From the NCBI GenBank assembly GCA_002270565.1, contig NQMI01000003.1:1026876-1090875 (forward strand): a stretch of 64,000 nucleotides of DNA, written 5' to 3'. The notes under the pieces were generated by a model. That model did not search any database, had not been told where the DNA came from, and worked only from the letters and a program-made list of their open reading frames with translations. Within the stretch, counting starts at the first letter, position 1, and every line of letters begins with the position of its first letter. Made by a program: the position numbers and the translations under genes. This document shows, one piece after another, positions 1-11,787 of this stretch. The DNA comes from Stenocarpella maydis (lineage: Eukaryota > Ascomycota > Sordariomycetes > Diaporthales > Diaporthaceae).

Positions 1-1234
1 GCCCGTGGCGATGAATAACAAGTCGTGACCGGCACAGAATAACGCGAGCTGGATAAACTATTCAATTAGCAGGTCTCCGTACCAGAGCATGACCAGCTGC
101 CACTGTCCGGGGTAACCTAGTCCTGTGCGGGATATCGAGGTAACTTGCGCCGAGACAGCCAAGTGAAGTTTAGATTCGCAGCCAGCAGGTTCATGTCGTG
201 TTTTGCTAACGAGGGCTGACTTGTTCCTACTGCAGCAGGAGGCGGCGGGAAACAACACACACACACACACACGGCCATCAGCTAGGCGACCCTCTGAGAG
301 TTATTACAGATGATAACATAGCAGTTCAATGGCCGCGCCCGCGTAGGGTCAGCGTGCTGTGTGTTGTGTGGCAAATTGTTGCTCGGTCATGTTCCGGGTG
401 TGTCCACGCAATAGAGTTTGTCAAATACAGCAACCCGAGCCATGCCCCTTGTGCGCACCGTCACGCGCACGACATGTCAGTGGGTCTCTCGTCTAAGTAT
501 TTTGCCGAGACCTATCGCGGGGAGAGGTACTCACCTCCGCATTTGCTGGCTGTCGGTGAATCCACCACCGGCAGAGCCCGTAACAAGCTTTTCCACGCGC
601 ACCCAAGCTGTCTTGGCCCTGATCCCCGTCTTAGCGATCGCGATTCGCTCGCTATGTGACTGACCAGTTCCACCCAGGGACACATAAGCCTTCGGACACC
701 GCCATGCCCTTGCATTCCCCATGGAGTAACCCCGCCTCGGCTCACAGCAGACCCTTGGGCGGCCGCAAGAGCACCAACCGATACCTTGTGTTCATGGGTA
801 TAGGGCCGATCGTGGGCGCCGTGTTCGACTGGCGTAAAAACTGAGTAACCTTGATTTGCCAGATGTTGCCGCTATGGCAGCTGTACCATCTGTTAACCAC
901 CGCTGCTGCCAAGACAGGTTACGGTTGGTGTGTCTGGGCCCAGAACTGAAAAAATGGCCCTCCTGGTCTCTGCTGGTGCTCTTGCGATAAAGCAAGTTGC
1001 CAAAGGGATCCATCAGTATCATGCAGCTTCTGCGCCCAAGTGCAACTCTCCTCCTGCTCCGCTCAGGTGCTGACTGATAGATATCTGCTGCCGGCTGTCC
1101 CGAGGCCTTCGACGCTCGGTTGCTGATAATTAAATACCAGCCCCTGGTGACAGCGAGTAGGCCAACACGAAACAAGAACAAACGGCCTTAATCGTCAACC
1201 GCCTTGCCAACCCTGCCCCAAACCGCATCGCATA
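1..1234. other. Gene-free 5' flank of the MFS permease gene
   Basis: No coding region is supported here. Open frames are short, overlap on both strands and show no recognisable motif. A CA dinucleotide run of about 17 bases lies at 256-272. The last few hundred bases presumably carry the promoter of the permease gene starting at 1235, but I see no decisive promoter element. Confidence 0.5.
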
Positions 1235-3064
1235 ATGGCTGGAGAAATCACCTCGGCCGATCCGGCCCCCGCAAAGAGGCCCGAGTCTCCCGGCCCGCGC
1301 GACAGCATCGTCTCGCTGGAGCAGGGCGTAGAGATCGATGCCGCCGTGGAGAAGCGCCTCGTCCGCAAGCTCGACCGCAGGCTGGTCCTTCTTGCGTTCC
1401 TGTGCTACATGGCCGCCTTCCTGGACCGCTCCAACATTGGGAACGCCGAGACAGCCGGCATGAGCAAGGACCTAGGCTTTAGTAACGCGCAGTACCAGGT
1501 CAGCCAGCCCTTCTCCGGGCCCGGCCCGCTTCTGTCTCTGTTGGCTGACATGCTTTCCCAGTGGCTGCTCACAATCTTCTACATCCCCTACATTGTCTTT
1601 GAGTGGCTGGCGTTGATGTGGAAGATCTTCCCGCCGCACATCTGGGCCTTCGCAACCGTCCTCGTCTGGGCTGTGGCGTCCATTCTCCAGGCCGCCGCCT
1701 TCAACTGGCAGGGCCTGATGGCGTGCCGCTTCTTCCTGGCCACGGCGGAGGCAGGCTTCGGGCCCGGCATGCCGTACCTCTTCTCCTTCTTCTACACAAG
1801 GAGGGAGCTTGGCTTCCGCTGCGGCCTCTTCCTCTCAGCCGCGCCCCTCGCCACGACCTTCGCCGGCGCCCTGGCGTATGGCATCACCTCGAGTCACTAC
1901 AGCATCGCCAGCTGGCGGCTTCTCTTCATCATCGAGGCAATCCCACCCCTTATCCTCGCCTTTGTGGTATTCTTCTTCCTCCCAGACTCGGCTGCGACCG
2001 CCAAGTTTCTCACCGAGGAGGAGAAGGCCATCGCTCACGCCCGCGCGATCAGCTACACGGGCCACGAGGAGGGCACCACCCAGGGCCGCAGAATAGGCAG
2101 CATCGACCCCAGCGACATCCTCGAGACGCTCAAGACACCCCAGGCATGGATCCAGGCAAGTTCTTCTTACTACTTAGAGATCTATTCAGTGTTGCCTTTG
2201 CATTGTGCCCTGCACCTCTGGTCTATACATGGTCACGCAGTGCCGTTGCGGCTTTGATTTGAATATACCCTAGGGTAGCTTCACTGGACAAGCATTAGTA
2301 CTAACCAACCTTTTAACTGTTGGCTTCTGCCGTTGGTCCTGCAATTATTCTTCTGGGGATAGAAACTAACACTCCTAAAGGCGCTGATGTACTTCAGCTG
2401 CAACGTGGCCTTCGCCTCCCTGCCCGTCTTCCTACCGACAGTCCTGACGGGCATGGGCTTCACCAGCGTCAACGCGCAGGGGTTGACGGCACCGCCGTAC
2501 TTCCTCGCCTTCATTGTGTGCATCCTGTCGACATATATCGGCGACCGCACCCAGGAGCGCGGGCTCCTGATCGCGGGGCTCTCGCTTGTCGGGTGCGCCG
2601 GCTATGTCATGTTGGCCGTCTCGCAGTCCGTCGGCGTGCGCTATGCCGGGGTGTTCCTCGCCGCCGCCGGGGTTTTCCCGGCCATCGCCAACATCCTGTC
2701 CTGGCTGCTCAACAACCAGCGCAGCGATACCAGGCGCGGCGTCGGCATCGCGGTCATGAACATCATCGGCCAGTGCGGACCGCTGCTCGGCACCCGGGTC
2801 TTCCCCTCGGGCGATGGCCCGTACTATGTCAAGGGCATGTCGGTCTGCGCTGCCTTCATGGCCTTAAACGCGGTATTGAGCCTCGGGCTGAGGACCTTCT
2901 TCAAGGTGCAGAACGGCCGGTGGGACAGGGCTGCGCGGGAGGCGCGGGCGACGTCTGACAAGGCTGAGAGCTACGACGGCGTCCCCGAGAGCACCCTCAA
3001 GGAACACCGGGGGACGGAGAGGAGTGGCTTGGAGAACTCGTCGGAATGGAGATACGCACTGTGA
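1235..3064 (+). CDS. MFS transporter, Dal5/allantoate permease-like (anion:cation symporter family)
   Basis: Proposed exons are 1235-1498, 1562-2155 and 2381-3064, giving 513 residues, the usual length for this family. The protein has a charged N-terminal tail and then about 12 hydrophobic segments. The first ends in LDRSNIGNAE, the motif typical of fungal Dal5/Tna1-type transporters. Removing the 63-base first intron joins NAQYQ to WLLTIFYIPYIVFEW, a very conserved stretch; the intron is a multiple of three without a stop, so its retention would insert 21 residues. The second intron (2156-2380) appears to use a GC donor (CAG|GCAAGT), with branch site ACTAAC and acceptor AAAG; the join reads WIQ-ALMYFSCN. 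Family members import small organic anions such as allantoate, nicotinate, pantothenate or dipeptides across the plasma membrane. The substrate cannot be told from sequence. The family call is firm. Confidence 0.88.
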
Positions 3065-3901
3065 AAGCAGGCAGGAGAGAGGACGAGCGAGCTGCCCTCG
3101 GATGCGGCTTACGCAAGCCTGGCCCTTCCGTGCTGGAAGTTGTCAACCTCGATATTGGAAGTGCAACACACACAAACACACCAGCGGGGCCGCGGCCTGA
3201 CGAAGACTGTATCGAAACTGGCTTGGGCAGTAACAGTGAGGTCTGGATGATCATATATGTCGGCGGCCAGCATGTACAGATACCTGAGAAATGATGACCC
3301 GGAAGTGATTCCACCACAGATGACACAAGCAAACCAGTGTTGGAAACCCCACGCAATCATGATCAAGTGCGACACAAGACCAAGTGACCTGTTTCACCAG
3401 CTCGCATGCATCCTGGGGGAAACCTCCGGATGCCGCCGTACACGCAATCTCCCCGGCCCGCTGCGACCCTTATCCTCTCGCCCATACGCCCCGGCTACCA
3501 ACAGCAAGGCGAGAATTCCACGAGATGGAGGGCGCACGAGACCTAAACCCCTGCCATGTCTCCCACGGCGCCAGACAGGGCCAAAGGCTGGCAGGTAGGT
3601 AGGGAAGCAAACAGGTAAGTAAGGTAGGCAGCAGCAGCAATGACCCAAAGGACTTGGCTGGAGCGGGTGTTTTGCCGTTCAAAACGGGCGCCCGCGTCGG
3701 ACGAGCCGTAATCTTCTTGGGTTACGCCAGCCAGACTTTCTCATCAGAAAGCCTCCCTCTCACCCCAACGACCGTATTCTCCCCCCTCCCCCCCACGGGA
3801 AGTGACCACTACAGCCCCAGCTATCTGGCCGTTTGGCAGATAGGGCGGTTGAGAGGGCCGGGTGGCGATCTCGTGGGCATGGGGGCATGGGGGCATGGGG
3901 T

Positions 3902-3925
3902 ACACACACACACACACACACACAC
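3902..3925. repeat. (AC)12 microsatellite
   Basis: Uninterrupted AC dinucleotide repeat of 24 bases in non-coding sequence. Confidence 0.95.
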
Positions 3926-4204
3926 TATAGGGAAGGGCAGAGGCCGCGGTCGTGTCGGTCGTACGGGGGCGAGACATTGCGGTTTCATTCTCGACAGGAT
4001 CCCGGGTGTTTTTCGTCCATAGGGACGACTGTATTCTCGCCGGCCCACGGCCTTGTTTTGGTCTATTCCGGACTTATGCGAGAACTGCAGACCTGGTCTA
4101 AGTCAGAGAAAGAAAGAGCCCGCTGGCTCATTATTATTCGAGACGAGGACTATCGACAGTATGCGAGCGAGCTTATTCTCCGTGATAGGTGTTTGGTAAT
4201 AGAC

Positions 4205-4227
4205 GTGTGTGTGTGTGTGTGTGTGTG
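4205..4227. repeat. (GT)n microsatellite
   Basis: Uninterrupted GT dinucleotide repeat of 23 bases, about 300 bases from the (AC)12 run at 3902-3925 and of opposite strand polarity, so the two could pair as an imperfect inverted repeat. Confidence 0.95.
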
Positions 4228-4514
4228 CCTGATAGCTTCCGCACCAAAACCGGAATATGTGGAGAGAAAAAGACAGACAGGCAAACAGACAGACAACAAG
4301 ACACAACTCGTAAAGAGACCCGATGGATCTCCCCTCCCTTCCATATGTCCTACTCTAGCTGCAATTCTGACGTGCAGCTCGTCTGCCGGGTTTCCCCCGG
4401 TCTTTGGACGTGAAGCACAGGAGCCACACCACCGGTCCCCATCTTGATCTTGGAGGAACGAAATCGCAAAACGGAAAGACAGACAGGAAAATAACAATGC
4501 CGCCCATTCCATTA

Positions 4515-5014
4515 CTATGCCGAAGCCGAAACAGCCCTCCCAGAAGTAGCCCCCCTGCCGACGCCACCCCCGGCCGAGGAGCGGTACGACTCCCTCAGGC
4601 GCTGGAGCATGTGTTCTTCGACAGTGACGACCCTCCCCCCGACGGGCTCGCTGCCGTCGAAGGGCCTCAGCTTCGCCTCGGCGTTGCCGTCGAAGAAGAA
4701 GGGCACGGAATAGCGGTGGCCCCCGCTCGAGTTGATGACGCGGTGCAGGGCGCTGCGGTAGATGCCCTTTGTCCAGAGCGCGAGCATGTCGCCAATGTTG
4801 ACGACATAGGCATCCCGGTTGGGCACGATGTCATGCCATTGCTGCGTGTGAGGGTCTTGAACCTGAAGGCCGCCTGCTGCGTCTTGGAGGAGGAGGGTTA
4901 TGGCACCTGTTTAGTGGGTTTTTGGTTGTAAGAGGAAGGTATTTTGTTAGTTTGGGCGGGAAAGTGGGCGGAGGATAGGTATGACAGAGAGGGAGGGCGA
5001 GATGTGAGTTGCGC

Positions 5015-5100
<86 letters not shown>

Positions 5101-6088
5101 CCTGATCAATATCATAATCATAATCATAATCATCTTCATTCACCAATATCGTCTTGGTCTCAGTGAAGATTGAGTAGTGCTGTGATGGAGACATACCAAA
5201 GTCAGTGTGCGCGCCAGCACCAAGCTGCCTCTGGTCGGGCGAAGGTGACGGGACCTGAGGCGGGTAATGCAGCAGGCGCATGATACAGACAGGGTCATTA
5301 GAGACGAACTCGTGGAAGATGTCGTCGCCGTAGGGCAGGCCTTTGGCCAGGATCTCGAGCACGCGCATCGACAGGTCCAGCACGGCGGCATAGTAGCGCT
5401 CGGTGGGCAGCCGGAACTCGGCCGCGGGCAGCGAGGCCGGGAACATGTTCTGGCCCAGCAGTTCCGGGTGCGCCTTCACCTTTTCTGACTCGGTTGGGAG
5501 GTCCTTGCCGATATAGAAGCCCTGTTGATGGTGGGCCGGGCAGCGCCGTGTCCCACTCGTCAGCCTGTGGACTTTTTTTCTTCCCTTCTTCTTGTTTCCT
5601 CGTCTTAATCATTTGCAGTCTTACTCCCGCCCTTTTGTTTTTTGATTCGTCTCCTTCATGAATGGTTGATATCTCCACCCCACGGATATTGCATGCCACC
5701 CCCTATACACGAGCCTCAAACACAGGGGCCAAAAAAGAGAAACACGTGAGATCTGAGTTCCTGGTCTCACCTCTTTCAGGTCTGGCAGGGCGTCCTCCTG
5801 CAGCGCCTGGGAGCCAATGACCTCGTAGCCCCTATTCCTCATGAGCGGGTGCCGCAGCGCCTCCTTCTCGGCCAGGGGCAGGTCGAAGAACCTCCTGGCG
5901 GCGCGTAGGACGCCGTCCTGCATCTCGCGCGGGATGCCATGGCCGACGAGGGAGAAGAAGCCAGCCGTCATGCAGGCGTTGCGCACATCGTCGACGACCT
6001 GCCTGGCAGCATCGGTGGAGGGATCCTCGAGGTAGGGGCCGATGTCTATGGTTGGGATGTGGAAGCCGGTGGGCTGTGACGGACTCAT
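4515..6088 (-). CDS. 2-oxoglutarate/Fe(II)-dependent oxygenase (isopenicillin-N-synthase-like)
   Basis: Three exons on the minus strand, 6088-5771, 5521-5197 and 4906-4515, give 344 residues. The N-terminal DIOX_N part begins FHIPTIDIGPYL. The double-stranded beta-helix core carries the iron-binding residues His211 and Asp213 (AHTDFG) and His269 (ALHRVINSS), and the 2-oxoglutarate-binding Arg279/Ser281 (RYSVPFFF). All catalytic residues are present. The family uses Fe(II), O2 and usually 2-oxoglutarate for hydroxylation, desaturation or ring closure, in metabolism of small molecules including secondary metabolites. No substrate can be assigned and no biosynthetic cluster genes lie next to it. 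Introns are 249 and 290 nt. The second holds a roughly 86-base ATG/CAT repeat directly after the HTD motif. The start ATG at 6088 is followed at once by the conserved N-terminal motif. Confidence 0.88.
5015..5100. repeat. (ATG)~28 trinucleotide microsatellite inside an intron
   Basis: About 28 uninterrupted ATG units (CAT in the sense of the host gene) occupy much of intron 2 of the oxygenase gene. A degenerate ATCATA-rich tail follows to about 5150. In the host reading frame the unspliced repeat reads as polyhistidine. Confidence 0.95.
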
Positions 6089-9000
6089 GGCGATGTGTTG
6101 GCGGCAGTGGCGATTGTGGTGATGGAAGGGCACATAACAGGATAATATTATTGGGAGAGACGGCGTGCGGGAGGATATGGGAGGGAGATATGCCGCACGA
6201 TGGGGAGGAGGACAAGGATAGTAATGATGGTGATGGTGATAATGATAATGATGCGAGGAAGAATAATGATACTGTCTGTAGTTGTTGCTTTCTGTTCGTG
6301 ACGTCGTGAGAGCACAGGGCGAGCAACAGACGGGTGAGAACAGACCCGACGAAGCTACATATATGCTTTCCTGGCGTGGCAACGAAGCTGGGATAGCTCC
6401 AGCTCCAGCAGGAGCAACACCAGCCACTACCACCACCACTGTCGCAGCCCCCATCTGATGGCGAGTCAGAAGCACAAACATCAATCAATCCTATTTGGGA
6501 CCAAGCCCAATATCTTGCTGTCGGCTGGGGCCCCGCCCCTGCCCGCACGATGGGCATCGGCTATCAAATTTGGCACTGGACGTGGCTCCATGATTGTCGC
6601 AGCCTGCTCTCCGGGTTTGCGTGGTATGGCTTGTGTGCGTGTGTGTATGTGTGTGTGTAGGTGCGAGCCTGCGAGTGAGTGAGCGAGCGAGTTTGTGTTT
6701 GGCCCGTTGTACGTGTGTGCACCGTATGTGTGTGCATCATCGAGCTACGTTACCGCATCCCCGGGCCCCGGGCAGCAAGCAGGACAAGGTACGTATTGTA
6801 CATGGGCCCGAGTACCTACGCGTTGCACAGGTAGCTATGTACATATCTGGGGAACAGGTTAGGTGGTCTAATAGGTGGGCAGACGCCCGGTGCCCGCAAC
6901 AAGAGCCTGTGGGTACCTGGCAAAGGTTGGGTGCAGCCGGCGGCTTCGGTGTGGCCGCCCAAAGACGTAAGACGCACTCGAATGGCGCCGTTGAAGATCC
7001 GGGGCTGCAGTGCGCCCATCACACAGGCGGCCGGAGCCTGCCGGGTATGTCCCCGGGGTCGAGTTGGGCGGGGGCGATGCACGTCAATAGTCTGTCTGTC
7101 TACTTACTTGGCTATTCCTGAGGTAGTCTGTCTATTATTCCGTATCTGCTTGGCCTCTTGTCCAATGTATGGGTTTCCACCATTACCAGGTACCCTAGGT
7201 AGGTACTGGCTGACTTGCTCTCCCAGGTAGGCTCTCTCTCTCTCTTTATTCTTTCTTAATTTTTTTAACATTATTTTTATATTTAGTCAATTTTCTTTTA
7301 ATCATTTCTTATTTGTTTCGGGCTGCACTAGTTGACCACCATCTATCTCATTCTGCTCAGCGTGGACATGGGACATTGGGGCATTATCTATCCACTTACG
7401 TGCGTAGACACCCACACACATGGATGTGTCCCATCTGCGACAATTCGTGCCTGTGGCTCTGATATGCATGTGTGTCTGCGTCGGGTGCGTGTGCGGGTGT
7501 GCGCACGCCTGTGTATGCGTCGCTAGGTCTGCATCGTGCAGGATGGCTCACAGGCATATACTGACAGGCCGCACGCCTCCTCTCTAGACTTCCCCTTTAA
7601 GGCATCGGTGTCTCCCTCTTGGCCTGCCGTGCGACTGACTGCCTATTCGCCCTTGCACCTCTTGCACTCGGTCTACCTGCTCGTCTTCTTCTGCGAGGTG
7701 CTACAACACTGAGAAAAGACTCGATGCCCAAGGTAAGTGCCCAGGCAGATTGATACCCAGCCGAGCGGGTCGTTTCGGGATAGCTGCGTCGTGAGGGCGG
7801 CCCACACACACACACACACACACATGTATGTGTGCCTGTCTGTGTGTGAGCCCTCATCTGGGCCCTGTCGCCAGATGCTCACATCTGCAATGCGGCCGCT
7901 CGTGGTCACCAGCTCGCCTGTCCGGCCGTATGCATAGATGGCCGTGCATGACCGTCAAAGGATCGTGGGGAGCTTTTGTTCCTGCGCTTCCTGGCCAATC
8001 CGACACCGAGCCTTCTCCTTGGTCTCTTGAGTGGTTCATGGCAGAAACAGGCCGGTCTTGCTGGTTTTTGTATCTGAAAGCACAATCACCTCCATGTCGC
8101 GCCGGTGAGGTGGACCTGCCAGCTCACGGCAGACTCGCTCGCCGGCATCTGGTGGACACCTCGCCACACCACCACACCAACACACCACCACAATGGGGAT
8201 CGGCCTTGCGCTCTCTGTCTTTTCCAACCCCACACCCGTCGAGGCTTCGAACACAAGTCGTCCTCGATCCTCTTGCTACCTCGATACACACCCACGGCGA
8301 CCGCGAAGCCCAGCAAGATTAACAAGATAGCCGAGGAAGTGCACCTCGGTTATGCACGACCAAGCCGAGGCTGCATCTCAGTCCAGGGGCGCACGCTTAC
8401 TTTCGCGCCGGCTTGGCCCCCCCTCACAGGGTGTCATGCCGCCCGTCGGTGCGGAATCCGAGGTCAGAAGGCTCCGCGAAGCTGTTTTTGACTGCGCCGA
8501 CACCGAAGAGGCACAGGGTGTCTCCTCAGTTCGGCATGCAACATGTCGTGACTGCGAAGGGGGTGTCAGCAAGGCCGGACCTGAGACTCTCTACCGAAGG
8601 CCCCCTTACCAAGGGTGTTGTCGGCTGCAGAATTATAGATGTGTCTTCTGCACGGGGTTCGGATTGCGTCTGTACGGCGACATGTGCGCTCACTGCTGTA
8701 ATCTCAGACCGCAATTGAACATGGAGGATGTGACCACTCTATACAGGACAAGAAGCAAAATTTCCTCTTCTGGGGCCTCAAAGCGCGGCCCTCTGCCCCA
8801 CCGTATCCGACGGTGCGGGTGCGCCCCTGGGCCTAGCATATAGGGGGGCAAACCGCGTATTGTATAAACCTATTGGCCAGTTACACGCATCGCCCGATGG
8901 TATCTAGACACGCTTACACAGGCTCACCACAATGCCATCATCTCCACACGTTTAGATAGTGTAGAGCTCAGCCGAATCAAAATCATAGAAAAAGACGCAC

Positions 9001-9306
9001 AGTGGGTGGGTAAAAAAAAAAAAACCTTTTTTTCTTTTTTTTTTCCTTAAAATAGAATAGGGCATCCTGGGCCAGCAAGGCCAAGTCAGGCAGCAAAGGA
9101 GTTGACGGCTATTCTATTCTACACGGCCTTGATGGATGGTATTCTATAAATTACGACCTCACTCTTCTCTAGATTTAGTCGCGGGCATGTAGTTGCATCC
9201 CCAAGCCCTTATCGAGTCCCGCATCGGGACCACTTCGCAAAAGCGGCGCAAAATCCATCGGCCCTCCCTAGGGTAGTACGAGCCCCCATGTCTCAACCTA
9301 GGTATT
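6089..9306. other. Long gene-free region between oxygenase and tyrosinase genes
   Basis: No gene is supported in these 3.2 kb. The first few hundred bases are the oxygenase promoter and upstream region. Features seen are GT-rich stretches around 6630-6735, GTAGGTAC-type motifs around 7190-7230, an AT-rich patch at 7240-7330, a CA run at 7803-7824, and an A-tract followed by T-tracts at about 9013-9050. Open frames are short and overlap on both strands, as expected for GC-rich non-coding DNA. Confidence 0.5.
7803..7824. repeat. (CA)11 microsatellite
   Basis: Uninterrupted CA dinucleotide repeat of 22 bases in non-coding sequence. Confidence 0.95.
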
Positions 9307-11787
9307 CTATCCCGGCAGAGACAACCGCCCATGGCTCTTGCGGAACTTCCGGCTGCTTGCAGCACCGTACGTCGGGAAGTCGACATCGCTCTCGCGCGGC
9401 GTGCAGTCGCGGTACTGAAGGATGAACTGCAGGCTAGGGATAGACTCCAGGTCCTCGATGGGCGTTCCATCCCCCTATACAGGTTAGGCCAATAGTCAGC
9501 TTGGCCTTCAAAATCTCCAGGTATTTCTTCGCTTGGCCAATTTCGGTGCACATGTTTCCTCGTAGATTCTTCCCTCGGGGACCTACTCACCTGGAGCACC
9601 TCGAACTCCAATGTCCGATTCAGGTACAAAGCCACCTTGTCCGCATCAGCCAGATCAACACCCCCCGTCGCGGTCAGCGCCCTGTCCAGAGGAATGGTCG
9701 AGTGTGTGACGCCCACGGCCGGGATTGCGAGCAACGACATGCGCCCGGCCTGCTCCCTCGTGCCCCCGTCCTCGTGGTTTAGGTAGCACCCAATGGTGGC
9801 CGGAAGTGGTACTTCGGCTCTGTCCACGCTGATGGCCACGGACCACGTCTTGCGCGCCACTGCGGCCCGCCGCAGGGACGAGAGCTCGCCATCCACCTTT
9901 CCTCCGAAGCGGCTGTGCCTGTGCCAACGGGCCAGGAGGCGTGCGCGCCGCGCCCCCGCCGCGTTCTCCGACGTCGTCGGCACGCTGCTGTAAAGCGAGT
10001 TGACCCTGAAGCGTACGTGCTCGGCGAGCTGGTGAGGGCTCGGCGGCGCCACGGCGGCGCTGTCGTTGTTCCTGCTGCCGTCTACGCCGCCGCCGCCGCG
10101 CACCTGGAGCTCTGGGTACGTGTACCCCAGAGCAGCGATGTCGCGCACTGAGCGGCTGGTGTGGAAGCCGTCGGCGCCGTCATCGTCGCCCGGCCGGGAG
10201 TGGAATGGCTTGAGCGGGGTGTCGGCGCTGACGTTGCCCGCGGCCGTGCCGTACAGTGCGCCGGCGTAGTCTACGACACTGAATATGCTCGCTGGAACAC
10301 TCTGTTAACCATCTGCTACGGGTCACAAAGTGACGGTTATGGAATGGAAACATCCTGGAAGGGCCCAAATCATGGCGTTCGTGAACAGTGAAAGCAGAAG
10401 GATGCTGCGTACAGTTGGGGTATATGGCTTGCCACAGCGCGATGAGGCGGTCGACATTGGTGTGGTGGAGCATGAAGGCCGGGTCGAATGCCGACCAGTT
10501 GAGATCGTACATTGTTCCGTTGCTGCAGCCTACCGAGTTGTGCACGTTGTTATGCGGGCTCTCGAAGCTCGTTGAGGCGTACCGATCCGTCTCCATGTCC
10601 TCAAAGGACGTGACGGTTGTGAAGGTGTTGTACTGGGTGCATGCCGATATTAGCCACCCACTGGCGGATGATTCTCAGCAAAGCTGGCCGTGGGAGAGAC
10701 GGTCCTATACTTACTACTTGGGCTTTGAACTCAGAAGACGCAAGAGCGGAATTCACCATGGCGACGTCGTCGTCGATGTTCTCGGTAGGGCAGCGGGTCG
10801 AGCGGCTCTGCTTGGAAAGAACACCGGCGTTCATGTGCCGGATCGTGAAGGGATAGTTTTGGAACCAGTAGCTCTTGAGAGGGTTCCTCACCGTCACGGG
10901 GCCCGAAGGGCCGTTGACCCCGATCCTCTCGTGCGTGATGATATCCGGCAGGGACGAGTTTGCAGCCCAGTCCCAGTAAGGGACCCGCAGCGATTCTGCT
11001 GCAGCGCGGTACGCCGATAGCTGGAAACCTTCATACCGTTGAGAGATGTTTATGGCGTGGGTGGCCAGTGTTTGCTGGGTTGGGAAGTCAATGAGGGTCT
11101 GTCTCCTGAAGCGATATCTGTGAAAGTGCCTGCTGGTACATACCTCATAGAGTGCAATGAACGGCCGGTGCCACAGCCCAAATAAGAATTGCTGCCCAGT
11201 GTCTCAGTGTCTGAGCCGCCCAGCTGGAAAGGCTCCGTCTGGAATCAGCAGCTTCTTACATTGTGAGGGCAGAACCCGGCCAAGTCGGCACCGCCAGGCA
11301 CCTGTCCGGCGTCACTCCATCCCTTGAACGGGAGGCCGTGTATGCCTGCGAGCCCAGTTAGCAACAACCAAGAGCTTGACGAAGTCGCTCCGCCCCCACC
11401 CATAATCTGGAAGTAAGACAGGTCATCAGCCTCATCTACGCCCTGGAGCTGTAACAGAGCCAGAATATACAGGTCCCTAGGCAGCGCTCAGAAAGTCAGA
11501 AGTCAGCCATTTTCCCGTCACTCTCCGCTCTTCTCCATTATCCCAGTCGCAGTGAGACACCGCAACCGCGGGACGGCGGCGGGGTTTCAGCTACACACTC
11601 ACCACGAGGGCCCCCCTTGAGACCACATGTCGTTGATGTTGATCCTTGCCGGCGCAGCCCCCGTCTGGCCATCAAACCCGGTCAGAGGCCCGGTGACAAT
11701 GATCCTGGCTGGGTGCTGCTGTTGCGCCGCCGCCTCTCCTGGTCGCAACACGGTCGCGACAGACATCACTAATGTGAGGACCCTCAT
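9307..11787 (-). CDS. Tyrosinase (type-3 copper polyphenol oxidase), probably secreted
   Basis: Eight exons on the minus strand are proposed: 11787-11603, 11476-11400, 11345-11260, 11191-11144, 11098-10715, 10632-10352, 10278-9591 and 9474-9307, together 638 residues. Copper site A is His90 (GIHGLPF), Cys113-Pro-His115 (FCPHN, the Cys-X-His pair that forms a thioether in fungal tyrosinases) and His124 (LWHRPF). Copper site B is HNNVH (287-291) and FDPAFMLHH (309-317). Other family motifs are [10 protein letters not shown] and a C-terminal region with [16 protein letters not shown]. The enzyme oxidises mono- and diphenols to quinones, commonly for melanin. The N-terminus is hydrophobic and ends in Ala-rich residues before QQQ, like a signal peptide, which would make it extracellular. 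Splice phases agree at every junction; the sixth intron (10351-10279, donor GTTTCC) is the least certain. Confidence 0.85.

Larger units (their letters stand above)
3065..4514. other. Intergenic region with two dinucleotide microsatellites
   Basis: This stretch separates the permease gene from the 3' end of the oxygenase gene on the other strand. No coding region is supported. It holds an AC run at 3902-3925 and a GT run at 4205-4227, plus several AGGTAGGTAGG-type motifs near 3592-3630. Confidence 0.5.

Noticed and set aside
4831..5139. Apparent protein with a long poly-Ile (or poly-His in another frame) tract
   Set aside because: It is a translation of the ATG/CAT microsatellite, which lies in an intron of the oxygenase gene; flanking splice sites restore the conserved HTDFG-AITLLLQD junction.
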